The notes beneath the pieces are model-generated. The model was not told the origin of the DNA. It saw nothing but the letters and a program-made list of their open reading frames with translations, and did no database searches. Below, one piece after another: positions 1 to 9,544 of a stretch of 64,000 nt of DNA (within the stretch, counting starts at the first letter, position 1; each line of letters opens with the position of its first letter). The stretch is from Tridacna crocea (lineage: Eukaryota; Mollusca; Bivalvia; Cardiida; Cardiidae). Location: NCBI GenBank assembly GCA_943736015.1, contig OX031062.1:54548962-54612961 (forward strand). Reading direction: 5' to 3'. Made by a program: the position numbers and the translations under genes.

Positions 1-87
1 GCTAGAAAAAGAGTCTTCACAGACTCGTATATAAGATTAGTATAGTGTAACTACCAGTAAATTCATTAATCTTCTGAATCATTACAG

Positions 88-319
88 GCAGACAGTACCA
101 ATGAGAGACAAAGAAGTAAAGCAAGATTACAGGTTTATGCCAGAACCCAACTTAATACCTTTGCATGTACACCAATCAGTCCCAGCTATTATAGATGATA
201 ATTCACCCACCGTTATTGTTGATGAGTTACAAAAGCAGCTTCCTAAGCTACCATCTGATTTACGAAAATATCTGATGTCAGAATTTGATTGTAGTTTGTT
301 CCAGGCGGGATTCATTGTG
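88..319 (+). CDS. GATB: GATB exon a (first in window)
   Basis: The acceptor is attacag ending at 87; the first base completes a codon from an upstream exon, then the frame reads Q-T-V-P-M-R-D-K-E. I end the exon at 319 (ATTGTG|gtattg), because this keeps phase 0 with the next exon and leaves 19 residues between RKYL and the NQG of the next exon, the same spacing as I recall in human GATB. The open frame runs on to 391 but the extra residues do not look like GatB. Confidence 0.88.
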
Positions 320-3300
320 GTATTGATTTCACAGTTTGTAGCTCCATTGGCCATAGACCAGCAAGCTTATGTCATTCCTCTTTGTCCGTAGTTTGTCCTT
401 CCATGTATATGTGTTTTAAACTTATTTTAAATTTCTTGTTCTCTGACACAACTCAACTGGTCCAATACCTACCAAACTTCACAAAAATGATCCTGTCAGG
501 CTCTCGAAAGAATTGATTCAAATCATTTGCTTCTGATAATCACTGTGGTTGCAATGGCAAAAATATTGAAAAAAGGAAAAAATGTTCTTGCCTGAGACAG
601 TAAGATCAAAGACAACTGAATTTGGCATGTAGCTTCCTCTACTGGACGTCTACCAAAGAGATTCAAACTATAGCTCTTTGGTAAAAATTTCCCCCAAACC
701 CAGGGGTTTCAAATTTTCAATAGGCCTAATGAAGTAAGAACTAGAAATCTTTTTCCTGACCATTAGGCCTAGGGCTACCAAAGCTTCATCTAGTGGAACT
801 CTACCAAGAATGACATTTTTATAGCCCTTGGGTTGAAATTGGCTTTACCTGGAGAGTCACAATCTATACAATGGCCTATAAACTTAAAACTTCAAGACAA
901 TTGTCTGTTTGCTAATCATGAGGCGTAGGACTACTAAATTTTGCATGAAGCTTTTTTCAGTTGACTTCTACTAAGGCTTTCAAATGTGGGTCAAATGATA
1001 GAATTTGTCTTGTAGGAGGGGGATTACATTTGTATTTCAAAAAGATCTTTAGATGTCCTGGTCTCAGATAATTTTCAGATTGCTCCAAAAAATGAAATAA
1101 GAAAAGCATCCCTTCATTTATTTGTGAGGGTTTTGACATCTTTTGTATGATACTCTGATAATATTGTGGACAATGCCAAAATTTGGTCATGTTCAGTCCT
1201 AAAGTAGGTCAATGCAAAAAAAAAAAAAAATTGAAAAACTTTGTGTGTTTTTCAGAGGCCATAAATTGCACTCTTCTTTATCAATTTCAGAATCAAGGTG
1301 TTGCAGACTATTTCATCAATTTAGCAAGAGAATGGAATTCAATAAGATTTAGGAATTTTTTCATCTATCATTATGTCAACAACTTAATACAACTTGATGT
1401 GGAGCCTGAATCATGGTAAACACTGCAATTTGCTTCCTTAACTCTTTACCAAACAACAAAATTACAGACTGGTTCACATTCAAAACATTTGCAGACGACA
1501 AAATAAATGTGACTGAAAAATTGAACTTCTGGTTTTGGAAGGGTAGAAAACATTGTTGAAAAAGGAGAAAATGCTGGTTACCAGCATTTTCTCCTTTTCC
1601 CACAATGTTTTCAAAAGACTTTATCTCAAGGTCATTAAAAGTCAGGATTGCGTGGTAAAGATTTAACTTTAACCACAGTTTGGAGATTCATAGTTTTCAC
1701 TTCCATTCTAGAAACCACCATTTACAAACATTTAGTATCTGCAAGTTTAAAAAAAATATAACTCATGATAGATATTAGTGAAACTGACTTTGACCACCAC
1801 TAACCCCAAATTAAATCCAATGCCATTATAATTCCAAATCCATTATCTTCTTTTCTGAAGCTGTTAGTTCATGAACAAAGGAATGTAGGATGACATCCGC
1901 TAATAAGTCCAATTCAATTGGTTTAAATGATGCCCAGAGGTTCAATCCAAGCTTCTCGTATGGAGACTTTTACCTTAAGTCAAACTGAAAAATTTTAGGT
2001 GGGCCGTATAAAGGCTAACTTTGCCCTTCTGTTTTTTTCTGTGGTGATATCCTGGTATGAAGCAGATCATTTCCCTTTTCTTCTTAACCCTTTTCCACAT
2101 GACAAATTGTTGAGTCTCTGAAAACCACAACAGCCTGCTGATTACAGTTGAGCTCTCTGAAAGTCCATATGTTCTTTCAAAGGGTAGAAACACTGGGAAA
2201 AGGAGAAAATGCTGGTTACCAGCATTTTCTCCTTTTTTCACAATGTTTTAATCCTTTACCACACAATACAGACCTTTGATGCTCCTGGAAAAGAAGCCTT
2301 TTGAAAATATTGTAGGAAAAGAAGAAAATGCTGTTAACCAGCATTTTCTCTTTTTCCAGCAATGTTTTCTACTCTACCAAAGAAAAATCACATCATTTGA
2401 GCCACAATGAAATTGTCACCTGCAAATGCCTTCAATTTGGACAAGGCTAAAATTTTGTCATATGGTAAAGGGTTATATGAGCACAAAAGTGATTAAATGT
2501 GGATTGTTTGTTAAAGGTTTAAGCGCATTATCTGTTCTTGGTTTTGAAAAAAAATGATTGTTATTATATGTGATAGTTGGGCAGGGTTACATGAACAGAT
2601 CACATTGATTCCTATTTTTTTGTTACAGTGAAATACCACCTTCAACCTTGAGCACACTTTACACATGGTTTTTGGAAGAGGATATTGGTAGATTTGGTAT
2701 GACAGAAGTACGTAAAGGAAAGAAAATTACATTTTATAGATTTGAAATGTCTTTTTAGTTTACCCGAGCATGAAATACAGAAGAGAGTTTTAGTGATTGT
2801 GGTGTGTCTTGCATGGGGTGTCCATCTTGACCTTTGATCTTGTATTTGCTTACCCTAGAGGCAACATTTTCTATCCAATGCCCATGAAATGTTATGAGAA
2901 GTTTGGTGTTAATGATACCTTGGCTAAGTTTGTAAGTAAGTCAAAAATAGGTCACAAGTTTAAATCTTATGCAAAAAAAAAAAAAGCACTTGTGCCTACC
3001 CAACAGGCCTTTTTTTTTCAGTCAAATGTTTATGTATTAATAACAAGTCTTACAACTTTAACTCTTTGACAAACGACAATATTTTAGGCTTGTCCAAATC
3101 GAAAACATTTGCAGATGACAAAACAAAGTGACTGAAAATTTGAAATTTGTTTTGTGAGGGGTAGAAAACATTGTGGGAAATGGAGAAAATGCTGGTTACC
3201 AGCATTTTCTCCTTTTCCCACAATGTTTTCTAAAGGCTTCCTCTCAGGGTCATCAAAAGTAGGGATTGTATGGTAATGGGTTAAAAGAACTTTGATTTGG

Positions 3301-5009
3301 TTCAAAAAGCAGGTCATCAGGTCAGTTTGAAAGCTCGCCTTACGACTGAGTAATAAAAGCTTTAATGTCAGTAAGATGCAATGGCTAATAATTCAGGTCA
3401 TGGTACATTTTAGGTTACAGATTAACATGTTCACGGGTAATATTTTCTAACCGCACTCTGTGAAAAGAGGGCATCCCCTTTATCCATGGTACCAAGCAAG
3501 CCATTATATACTTACAGATCCGTAATAGCCATCTTTTTAACAAAATCCTGAGGTAGACTGGTTCTTGGACAGACAGTAAATTGACCAATTGTGAAAAGTT
3601 TTGGCCCAGGGCAGACTGAGCAGGTTGACCTGGATTGATGTGTTTCATAAATGCACGAAGTCTCATTTTGACAGAGTGTTGCTCATTTTATCTTTTGCAG
3701 ATAATAAAATTACTGCTGAAAAATCCATCTGCAGATCCAAAGCAGCTTATGGACAAGGAGAACTTGTGGATGATCAAAGATGAAACAACTCTCAGAACAA
3801 TATGTAAACAAATACTAGAATCTCCAACTGCACAAAAAGCGGTAACTATTTTTTGTGTATGGGTGGAAGGTGGATGGTTATTTGAACTCTTTGAGTGCAA
3901 AATATATGAGCCATGCTCTGGTTAACCCTTTACTCCATAGATACTCATTTCTACGCATTTCTTGTAGGAGCAAAGTGAAATTGCTTGTGACGAGCAATTT
4001 CACCTTTTGCCACAATGTTTTCTACACTATCAAAGGGTGTCATATACACGTAAGAAACGGCTTCATACTTGCTGTTATTTAGGGTCAATTAGAGATACAT
4101 AGAAATGCCTTATGGGGTAAAGGGTTAAAGGGAGCTTCATGCATCTCCATAATCCATGATCCCAAGCAGAACCATCACATAATTACGAATCCATTTAACG
4201 CTTTACCACACAGTCCCGACTTTTCACGATCCCGAGAATAAAGCCTTTTGGAAACATTGTGGGAAAAGGAGAAAATGCTGGTTACCAGCATTTTCTCCTT
4301 TTCCCACAATGTTTTCTACTCTTCCCAAAACAATTTTCAGTTTTTGAGCCACATTTATTTTGTCGCCTGCAAATGTTTTCAATTTGGACATGTCTGCAAT
4401 TTTGTCATGTGGTAAAGAGTTATTCCTTTATTGAACAATCCCTGGTTTTTCGGACCCAGAGGAAGAAGCCTTCTGAAAACATCATAGGAAAAGGAGAAAA
4501 TGCTGGTAACCGGCATTTTTTTTTTCCTTTTCCCATGTTTTCTACTCTTCTAAAGTTAAGTTTCAAGTTGGGCAAGTCTAAAATTTTGTCGTTTTTGTAA
4601 AGAGTTAAACCATTTTCTTGTAACAACTGACTGAATTATGAGGTAGAGAAGTCCTTTGGCGTACAGAAAATTGAGCAATAGAGAGAATACTGGAATTAGC
4701 CTGTCTGTCCATGTGTCCGTCCGTCTGTGTGCCTGTCTGTGTACAAAATTTTGTCACAGCGCTGGCAGGGGTATAAATTCTTCGACAGCTTTAGTTTCAT
4801 TGGGATTCACACCTCCATTGATAGGGATTCACACCTTCGTTGCTTTTTTTCTCCCATTTCAGATCAAGAAATACGAGAAGGGAAAAACTAAAGATGGTAT
4901 TGGCAGTGTGGTGTACCTAGCAGACAAGGCAACAAATAAGAGGGGCCACACTTACAAGATGTCTGTGATATTCAAAGAACTTTTGGATGAGAACAAAGAA
5001 AGTTCCTGA
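88..5009 (+). CDS. GATB: Glutamyl-tRNA(Gln) amidotransferase subunit B, mitochondrial; C-terminal 240 residues in five exons
   Basis: GatB is the tRNA-binding and kinase/transamidase subunit of GatCAB, which converts Glu-tRNA(Gln) to Gln-tRNA(Gln) in mitochondria. Coding exons: 88-319, 1291-1415, 2629-2707, 3701-3841, 4863-5009; they total 724 nt and join in one frame (phases 0, 2, 0, 0). The first exon carries MRDKEVKQDYRFMPEPNL, the diagnostic GatB motif near the end of the catalytic cradle domain; the rest matches the helical and YqeY-like tail domains that contact tRNA (recalled human GATB ends with the same layout and ~240 residues after this motif). The 5' exons with the active site lie left of position 1. 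All five splice junctions inside the window are AG acceptors and GT donors. Introns 2 to 4 contain TTAA MITEs, one starting 22 bp after the 1415 donor. Converges on TMEM168. Recognition is from remembered homologues, not a search. Confidence 0.93.
1291..1415 (+). CDS. GATB: GATB exon b
   Basis: The acceptor is tcaatttcag (1281-1290) and the donor is TG|gtaaac (1416). It encodes NQGVADYFINLAREWNS and continues to ...DVEPES, with two bases of a split codon at the end. The NQG..DYF stretch corresponds to the NEVG..EFF segment of the GatB helical domain. Confidence 0.88.
1438..1666 (-). mobile_element. TTAA hairpin MITE type A, full length (229 bp)
   Basis: Reference description for the family. 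TTAA lies at both ends, with terminal inverted repeats of the form CCCTTTACCA (here CTCTTTACCA / TGGTAAAG). The centre is a palindrome with two 32-bp arms around one unpaired base; the two flanks of the hairpin differ, which gives each copy an orientation. There is no coding capacity. TTAA duplication with TIRs beginning CCC is the signature of piggyBac-type transposition, so this is probably a non-autonomous piggyBac-like element. It sits in the GATB intron, 22 bp after the 1415 donor. Confidence 0.85.
2084..2251 (-). mobile_element. TTAA MITE type A, truncated
   Basis: Left end and hairpin are present (TTAACCCTTTTCCAC..., stem to about 2246); the right flank is missing, replaced by the next copy, which starts at the shared TTAA 2248-2251. 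Confidence 0.75.
2248..2476 (+). mobile_element. TTAA MITE type A, full length
   Basis: Left terminus TCCTTTACCA, right terminus GGTAAAGGG before TTAT. The stem has several uncompensated changes, so it is an older copy. Confidence 0.8.
2629..2707 (+). CDS. GATB: GATB exon c
   Basis: A 79-nt exon after the acceptor tttgttacag, encoding (C)EIPPSTLSTLYTWFLEEDIG and on to ..MTE, resembling the P-x-x-L-x-x-L segment before the YqeY-like tail. The donor is gtacgt at 2708; the overlapping gtaaag at 2712 would add 4 nt and break the frame with exon d, so it is rejected. Confidence 0.83.
3058..3284 (-). mobile_element. TTAA MITE type A, full length
   Basis: TTAA at both ends, CTCTTTGACA / TGGTAATGGG termini, intact hairpin around 3168-3232; intronic in GATB. 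Confidence 0.85.
3701..3841 (+). CDS. GATB: GATB exon d
   Basis: A 141-nt phase-0 exon, acceptor tcttttgcag and donor GCG|gtaact. It encodes IIKLLLKNPSADPKQLMDKE and continues to KQILESPTAQKA, equivalent to the part of the GatB tail that reads EKQLELMQDQ in human, from memory. Confidence 0.9.
3922..4128. mobile_element. TTAA MITE type B, full length (207 bp)
   Basis: TTAA at both ends with longer TIRs (CCCTTTACTCCATAG / ...ATGGGGTAAAGGG). The hairpin is of the same size as type A but carries the B stem (GCAAAAGGTG-type right arm); flanks are unrelated to type A flanks. The left arm is partly eroded in this copy. Confidence 0.8.
4195..4423 (+). mobile_element. TTAA MITE type A, full length, centre base flipped
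   Basis: TTAA left end, TTAT right end, intact 65-bp hairpin. The centre base is T where most forward copies have A (see findings). Confidence 0.85.
4420..4608 (+). mobile_element. TTAA MITE type A, shortened, abutting the previous copy
   Basis: Begins at the same TTA as the end of the preceding copy; the right arm has a T-run in the stem and part of the right flank is missing; ends GTAAAGAGTTAA. Confidence 0.75.
4863..5009 (+). CDS. GATB: GATB last exon with stop codon
   Basis: The acceptor is tctcccatttcag. It encodes IKKYEKGKTKDGIGSVVYLA and ends ..KELLDENKESS followed by TGA at 5007-5009. The G-x-G-x-V-x-x-A pattern followed by a VIFKELL helix is the conserved C-terminus of GatB (human LIGLVRKA..IKEILEKKL, from memory). 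No clear AATAAA lies within the first 300 bp downstream. Confidence 0.9.
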   Translation: MKKYEKGKTKDGIGSVVYLADKATNKRGHTYKMSVIFKELLDENKESS

Positions 5010-5057
5010 TGTTGACAATTACTGAGAATGTCTTTTGGAAATATTGCTTGCTTGGCC

Positions 5058-5150
5058 CTTTCCTACACAATCTTGAGTTTTAATGGCCAAGAGGAGGAAG
5101 GCTTTTGAAAACATTGTGGGAGAAGAAGAAAATACTGGTAACATAGTTTG
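5058..5150 (+). mobile_element. TTAA MITE type A, left half only
   Basis: CCCTTTCCTACACAATC start, AAACATTGTGGGAGAAG left arm, then the similarity stops inside the right arm. It lies about 50 bp downstream of the GATB stop, so it probably falls in its 3' UTR. Confidence 0.6.
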
Positions 5151-5303
5151 TTCTTTGCAAAAGAGTTGAATATGAGTCATGTAGAGTGTTTGTATTGCGG
5201 AAAGAAGTGAATGTAATTGTACTGACAGAGCATTTTAGCAAGCTGGGAAGTCTTCAGTGAAAATATTGTGTATTGATGTTCACAGATAAAATTATTTAAT
5301 GTC

Positions 5304-5534
5304 TTGACCCTTCACCAAACAATCCCTGGTTTTCACGACTCAGAAGATAAAGTCCTCTGAAAACATTGTGGGAAAAGGAGAAAAATGCTGGTAACTAGCT
5401 TTTTTTCCTTTTCCCATTGTGTTTTCTTATGTTCCAAAGTCAATTTTCAGTTTTCAAGTCACATTTACTTTATGGTCTGTGAATGTTTTCGATTTGGACA
5501 TGTCTAAAATTTTGTCGTTTGGTAAAAGAGTTAA
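5304..5534 (+). mobile_element. TTAA MITE type A, full length, degraded
   Basis: Left end TTGACCCTTCACCA, right end GTAAAAGAGTTAA; imperfect hairpin. Confidence 0.75.
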
Positions 5535-6053
5535 TCTCATATGTTTTTGTTTCACTCGAAAAATACAAATTTTCATTCTGTGCATAGATAAATGACAGAG
5601 GTATCTAGTGTGTTCTACACGATATGTTAAAATGTGAAAATTATAAAGATGCAAGAAGACATGTTACTCATTTTCTGAACTCTCACTATGTTAAAGTACG
5701 GACAGTTTGAACAAATTAACTAGTCTCAAAGGTGTTCCAGCAACAAAGGTTCGACTGTATAGATGAAATGGTTAGCACCATCAATAACCTTGTTTATGAC
5801 AATTAAAGATATATCTTTGCAGCCAGAGGGGAAAAAACTGCTGTAAAGATTTGATGGACTGTAGTGTGGTTCAAAATCTAGTCACATGTGTAGAAACATA
5901 TAATTGATTTAGATGTGTAAGGGATAAATACATATATCAAAAATCTTCAAAAGCTGGAAATGCCACAAGACTGATTTCTTTGATGTCCTTTACAAAAGGA
6001 AATGTATTTTCTACAGGCTGTAATTTATGCAACCATCAGGAGCAATGTTTAGC

Positions 6054-6282
6054 TTAACCCTTTGCCAAACAATACCTGCTTTTTATGAACCTGGGACAAA
6101 AGCCTTTTAAAAACATTGTGGGAAAAGGAGAAAATGCTGGTAACCAGCATTTTCTCCTTTTCCAGCAATGTTTTCTACCCTGCTGGAAACAAATTTCAAT
6201 TTTTGAATTAAGATTATTTTGTCATCTGCAAGTGCTTTCAATTTGAACCAATCTAAAATTTTGTTGTTTTGTAAAGGGTTAA
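6054..6282 (+). mobile_element. TTAA MITE type A, full length (229 bp)
   Basis: TTAACCCTTTGCCA left end, GTAAAGGGTTAA right end, near-perfect hairpin. Confidence 0.85.
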
Positions 6283-6376
6283 AGATACATGTACAAGAAT
6301 GATTATAGTTAGATAAAATAATGATGAAGTGGGTGAAAAATGGCTGAAAATGATATAAATTTATTTAATGTATGGC

Positions 6377-6570
6377 TTGCAACATGCACAAAGGGGCATT
6401 CTAACAATTGCATTAAGTGTTGTCTTGGATCAGCCTTTGCAGCTAATCCAAGATGGTACTTTACGACTTTATTAGATTTTGTGCTACAGTAGACTTGTGC
6501 AAAACAGAAAATACATAAAAATGGAAAGTGTCGTTTCAGATTAGCCCATGCTAACTGCACAGCCTCATCA
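6377..6570. repeat. Degraded copy of the CGTCTCGGAT-type MITE
   Basis: The terminus resembles the element at 39971 (CAAAGGGGCATTC, then TTAAGTGTTGTCTTGGAT) and an inverted partner (AAGTGTCGTTTCAGATTAGC) lies near 6520-6545. An old, partial copy. Confidence 0.5.
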
Positions 6571-6884
6571 GAGACAAGATTTGATGGAAATATTTGAATT
6601 CCTTTTTTCACGTGTTGCAGGCTGTATAAAATACAACTTACAAGTTATTTATGTTTTTTCTCCCATCAGTTTGTATGACTCATGGCTTCCTGTTAGATAC
6701 TCTAATGCAAAGTGTAACCTTACTCCAATGGTATTTGTAATGATTGAATTAGAAAATGGTGTAATGGAATTAAATTGCCATGTCACCATGCAACCAAAAT
6801 AAAATATGAAAACACCATGTGATTTCTCTCCTTACTGCTGGAAGAAGTATGCCAGACATTTTCATATTGGTTTCTTGTAGCTAC

Positions 6885-7113
6885 TTAAGCCTTTACCAAA
6901 TGACAAGATTTTGGACTGGCCCAAATTGAAAGCATTTGCAAACAAATAAATAAATTTGAATAAAAGATTGAAATTTGATTTGGAAAGATTAGAAAACATT
7001 GTGGGAAAAGGAGAAAATGCTGGTTACCAGCATTTCCTCCTTTTCCCACAATGTTTTCAAAAGGCTTCGTTCTCAAGGATGTTAAAAGTCAAGATTGTGT
7101 GGCAAAGAATTAA
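6885..7113 (-). mobile_element. TTAA MITE type A, full length (229 bp)
   Basis: TTAA at both ends; the hairpin is intact apart from a changed base in the right arm (CATTTCCTCC). Confidence 0.85.
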
Positions 7114-7670
7114 CCAGCAAATCTAGCATGAATTTTAGGTTTCTTCTATTTGTCTTGATCACATCTAAAATGGGCTTGGTTTCATGATTAAACTTGAGTC
7201 CCTTATTTTACTCAAAATCACTAATAGACTTATTTTTCGACTTTAAGTCGAGTTTGTTACTTGAAACCAATTTCTCTAGCATGAACAGACCTAGGGAATA
7301 TTATCAAATCCTGAGCTGACACAATTTTTCAGTCTCAGCTCAGAAAAGTAATGGACTTGAGTCTATTGATTGAGCTATGATACTCGTACTACACTTTGTA
7401 AGATACACATGTCTCAAAAAAAGAATTCCAGTCAGAAACTGAGACCGTTGGTAGATTTGTGTAAAATAAAAGACAAGATTTTTCATGACACTGGGCCAAG
7501 TTACCTGTCATTTTCATACAAACTTATATATAAACATATTAACCCTCTTACCCCCCCCCCCCCACACAAAAAAAAAAAAAAAAAAAAATTAAGACTCTTC
7601 TAAACTGAAAGAGTATGAAGATAACAATTTTACATTTGATAAAAGGACATACATTTCTACAGTGGAATAG

Positions 7671-7735
7671 AAAACACTGTGGGAAAAGGAGAAATTGCTT
7701 GACACAAGCATTTTCTCCTTTTCCCACAGTGTTTT
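7671..7735. repeat. Orphan MITE hairpin with compensated arms
   Basis: Only the 65-bp palindrome of the TTAA MITE family is present; the usual type A flanks and TTAA ends are not recognisable. The outer stem carries a matched pair of changes (ACTGTG left, CACAGT right). Confidence 0.7.
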
Positions 7736-8244
7736 CTAGACTTATAATGCAGATACGTAAGAACACTGGTTTGTTTGGGATACGGTCAACTATTGCTTTT
7801 TTCATTGAAGTTGGTCTCGAATTTAGTCAAGTTGACTTGTGGTGGGAACTGCATTGGCTAAGTTGAGCCATAACCCTACAATGGTTAACATGGTCGATAA
7901 GTTAACCAAAAGTCAGTTAAAGAACTGAGGAAAATTAATATGAAAATTTTATTCATTTGTTTGTATGGTGTTTAACTCTGTTTTCAAGATTATTTCAGTT
8001 ATATTTTAGGCGCAAGTGCACTTCACTTTACTGGAGTTTCCTATAACTTAGCTTACGGTACCACAATGTTTTCCCAAAATCAGTTACTACTGGCTGCTTT
8101 CCTACCTAACCCCCATTGAAACAAAAGATCAGCATTGAAAGAGGAATGAATCTGATGCTTAATACTATCATTAATCCTCAGAAAGAAATTTGGGAAATGT
8201 TTGCTTGAAGACAAATGGGGCTCAATTGATAGAATTTGTCTTTG

Positions 8245-8374
8245 ATAGGGTAGAAAACATTGTTGGAAAAGGAGAAAATGCTGGTTACCAGCATTTTCTC
8301 CTTTTCCCATAATGTTTTCAAAAGGCTTCTTCTTCAGGGTCGTTAAAACTTGTGATTGTGAGGTAAAAGGTTAA
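8245..8374 (-). mobile_element. TTAA MITE type A, 5'-truncated
   Basis: Hairpin and right flank are present, ending GGTAAAAGGTTAA; the left flank before about 8245 no longer matches the family. Confidence 0.7.
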
Positions 8375-8565
8375 CTCTTGGGACTGGATCAAATACAAAG
8401 CATCTGCAGACAACATATTAGATCCTGTTAATAAGATGATTTCTGACTTTGATAGGGTAGAAAATATTGTGGGAAAAGGAAAAAAAGCTGCTTTTCCCAC
8501 CAATTTTTTTCATAGGCTTCTTTCTCATGGTCATTACAAGTTGGGATTGTGTAGTAAAGAGTTAA
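8371..8565 (-). mobile_element. TTAA MITE type A, hairpin collapsed
   Basis: Shares its first TTAA with the previous copy. Most of the palindrome is deleted (GGGAAAAGGAAAAAAAGC then CTTTTCCCACC), leaving a short stem. Confidence 0.7.
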
Positions 8566-8742
8566 TTCACTTTTTATGTTCACTTTCTCTCTTTATGTAA
8601 AAATATCCGATTTAATTATGCAAACTTAAATATTTGTGCAAAGTATATTCTATGTACAGTTCTGCCCATTAGTATAAATTAGATTTGATCAAGCAGTTTG
8701 AAGCTAGAAGTTTCAAAAACACCCTATAAACCACATCAGAGA

Positions 8743-8953
8743 TTAACCCTTTCCCAAACAATTCCTGGTTTTTATGGGTCTGGAATCTTTTGAAAACATT
8801 GTGGGAAAAGGTAACCAGCATTTTCTCCTTTTTCCACAATGTTTTCTACTCTATTATAATCAGAAATCATCTGTTCAACAAGAGTTGAATTGTCGTCTGC
8901 AAATGCTTTCAATTTGGTCTAGTCCAAAAGTTTGTCGTTTGGTAAAGGGTTAA
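8743..8953 (+). mobile_element. TTAA MITE type A with one arm deleted (211 bp)
   Basis: Both TTAA ends and flanks are intact, but about 18 bp of the left arm next to the centre are lost. It abuts the TMEM168 3' end. Confidence 0.8.
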
Positions 8954-8973
8954 TCATCTGTGATGGTAAAATT

Positions 8974-8983
8974 TTTATTTATT
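8974..8983 (-). terminator. Polyadenylation signal of TMEM168 (AATAAATAAA)
   Basis: Two overlapping AATAAA hexamers read on the minus strand 17-26 bp after the TMEM168 stop. Cleavage 10-30 nt downstream would fall at about 8945-8964, on the edge of the MITE at 8743-8953, giving a very short 3' UTR. Confidence 0.6.
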
Positions 8984-8999
8984 ATGAATTCAATTTTGA

Positions 9000-9544
9000 T
9001 CATGATCTAACAAGCTTAAAACCGTGACCAGTGGAAACTACTTTTGGGGGTAGCCATTGCATACGTTTTCTTCGAATAAACTGTCTGATCCCATCACAGC
9101 AACACAAACTACCTGTTCCAAAAAAGTTCACACCCTTGATGAGAGGTCTGGTAAAACTTGGAAAATTACTCTCCCAATGTTCTTCAATATCTTCCTTAGT
9201 AGGTAAATGGAATGTGAAGTTTGTCCAACATCTTGAAACTTTATAAACAGCTCTCACTATTCTATCTTTATGAGACCAAGGTGGATCCACCTCTCCATCA
9301 ATATTGTATTGAACCCAGTCATCTGTAAATGAACCTACATTCAACTTTTCACCAAATTCAGGATCCGGAGGCTTGGAAAACTTTAAAGTTTGAATGGCCA
9401 CATACTCATGGGAAACTTTTGACACTTCTTGGGCCCAGCGCCAAGAGTGTAGTGTGTCTAACACCAGTATAAGCCTTGAACCTGATTCTGAATTCTTCTG
9501 TGACCACCACTCAAGGATTGTGTCAAGTCTCAAATTTCCATTAC
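9000..9544 (-). CDS. TMEM168: TMEM168 exon 4 with stop codon
   Basis: The acceptor is gcttaattgcag. It encodes GNGNLRLDTILEWWSQKN to GHGFKLVRS, with TGA at 9002-9000. It contains the LRLDT.IEWW-type motif and the DDWVQYN / SRCWTNFTFHLPT blocks typical of the family's C-terminal domain. Confidence 0.95.

Larger units (their letters stand above)
5010..8999. other. Convergent intergenic spacer between GATB and TMEM168
   Basis: A spacer of about 4 kb with no supportable gene. It holds eight full or partial TTAA MITEs, a degraded copy (about 6377-6570) of the CGTCTCGGAT-type MITE also seen at 39971, and a C/A homopolymer run (7551-7589). The remainder shows nothing recognisable. Confidence 0.8.

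Noticed and set aside
4259-4600. Many open frames translating to VGKGENAGNQHFLLFPQCF-like peptides on both strands (e.g. 113 aa here; also 3084-3317, 15468-15749, 23747-24178)
   Set aside because: They are translations of the MITE palindrome in different orientations; they begin and end at random within the element and carry no gene structure.
9031-9246. 71-aa plus-strand frame
   Set aside because: Antisense to TMEM168 exon 4.
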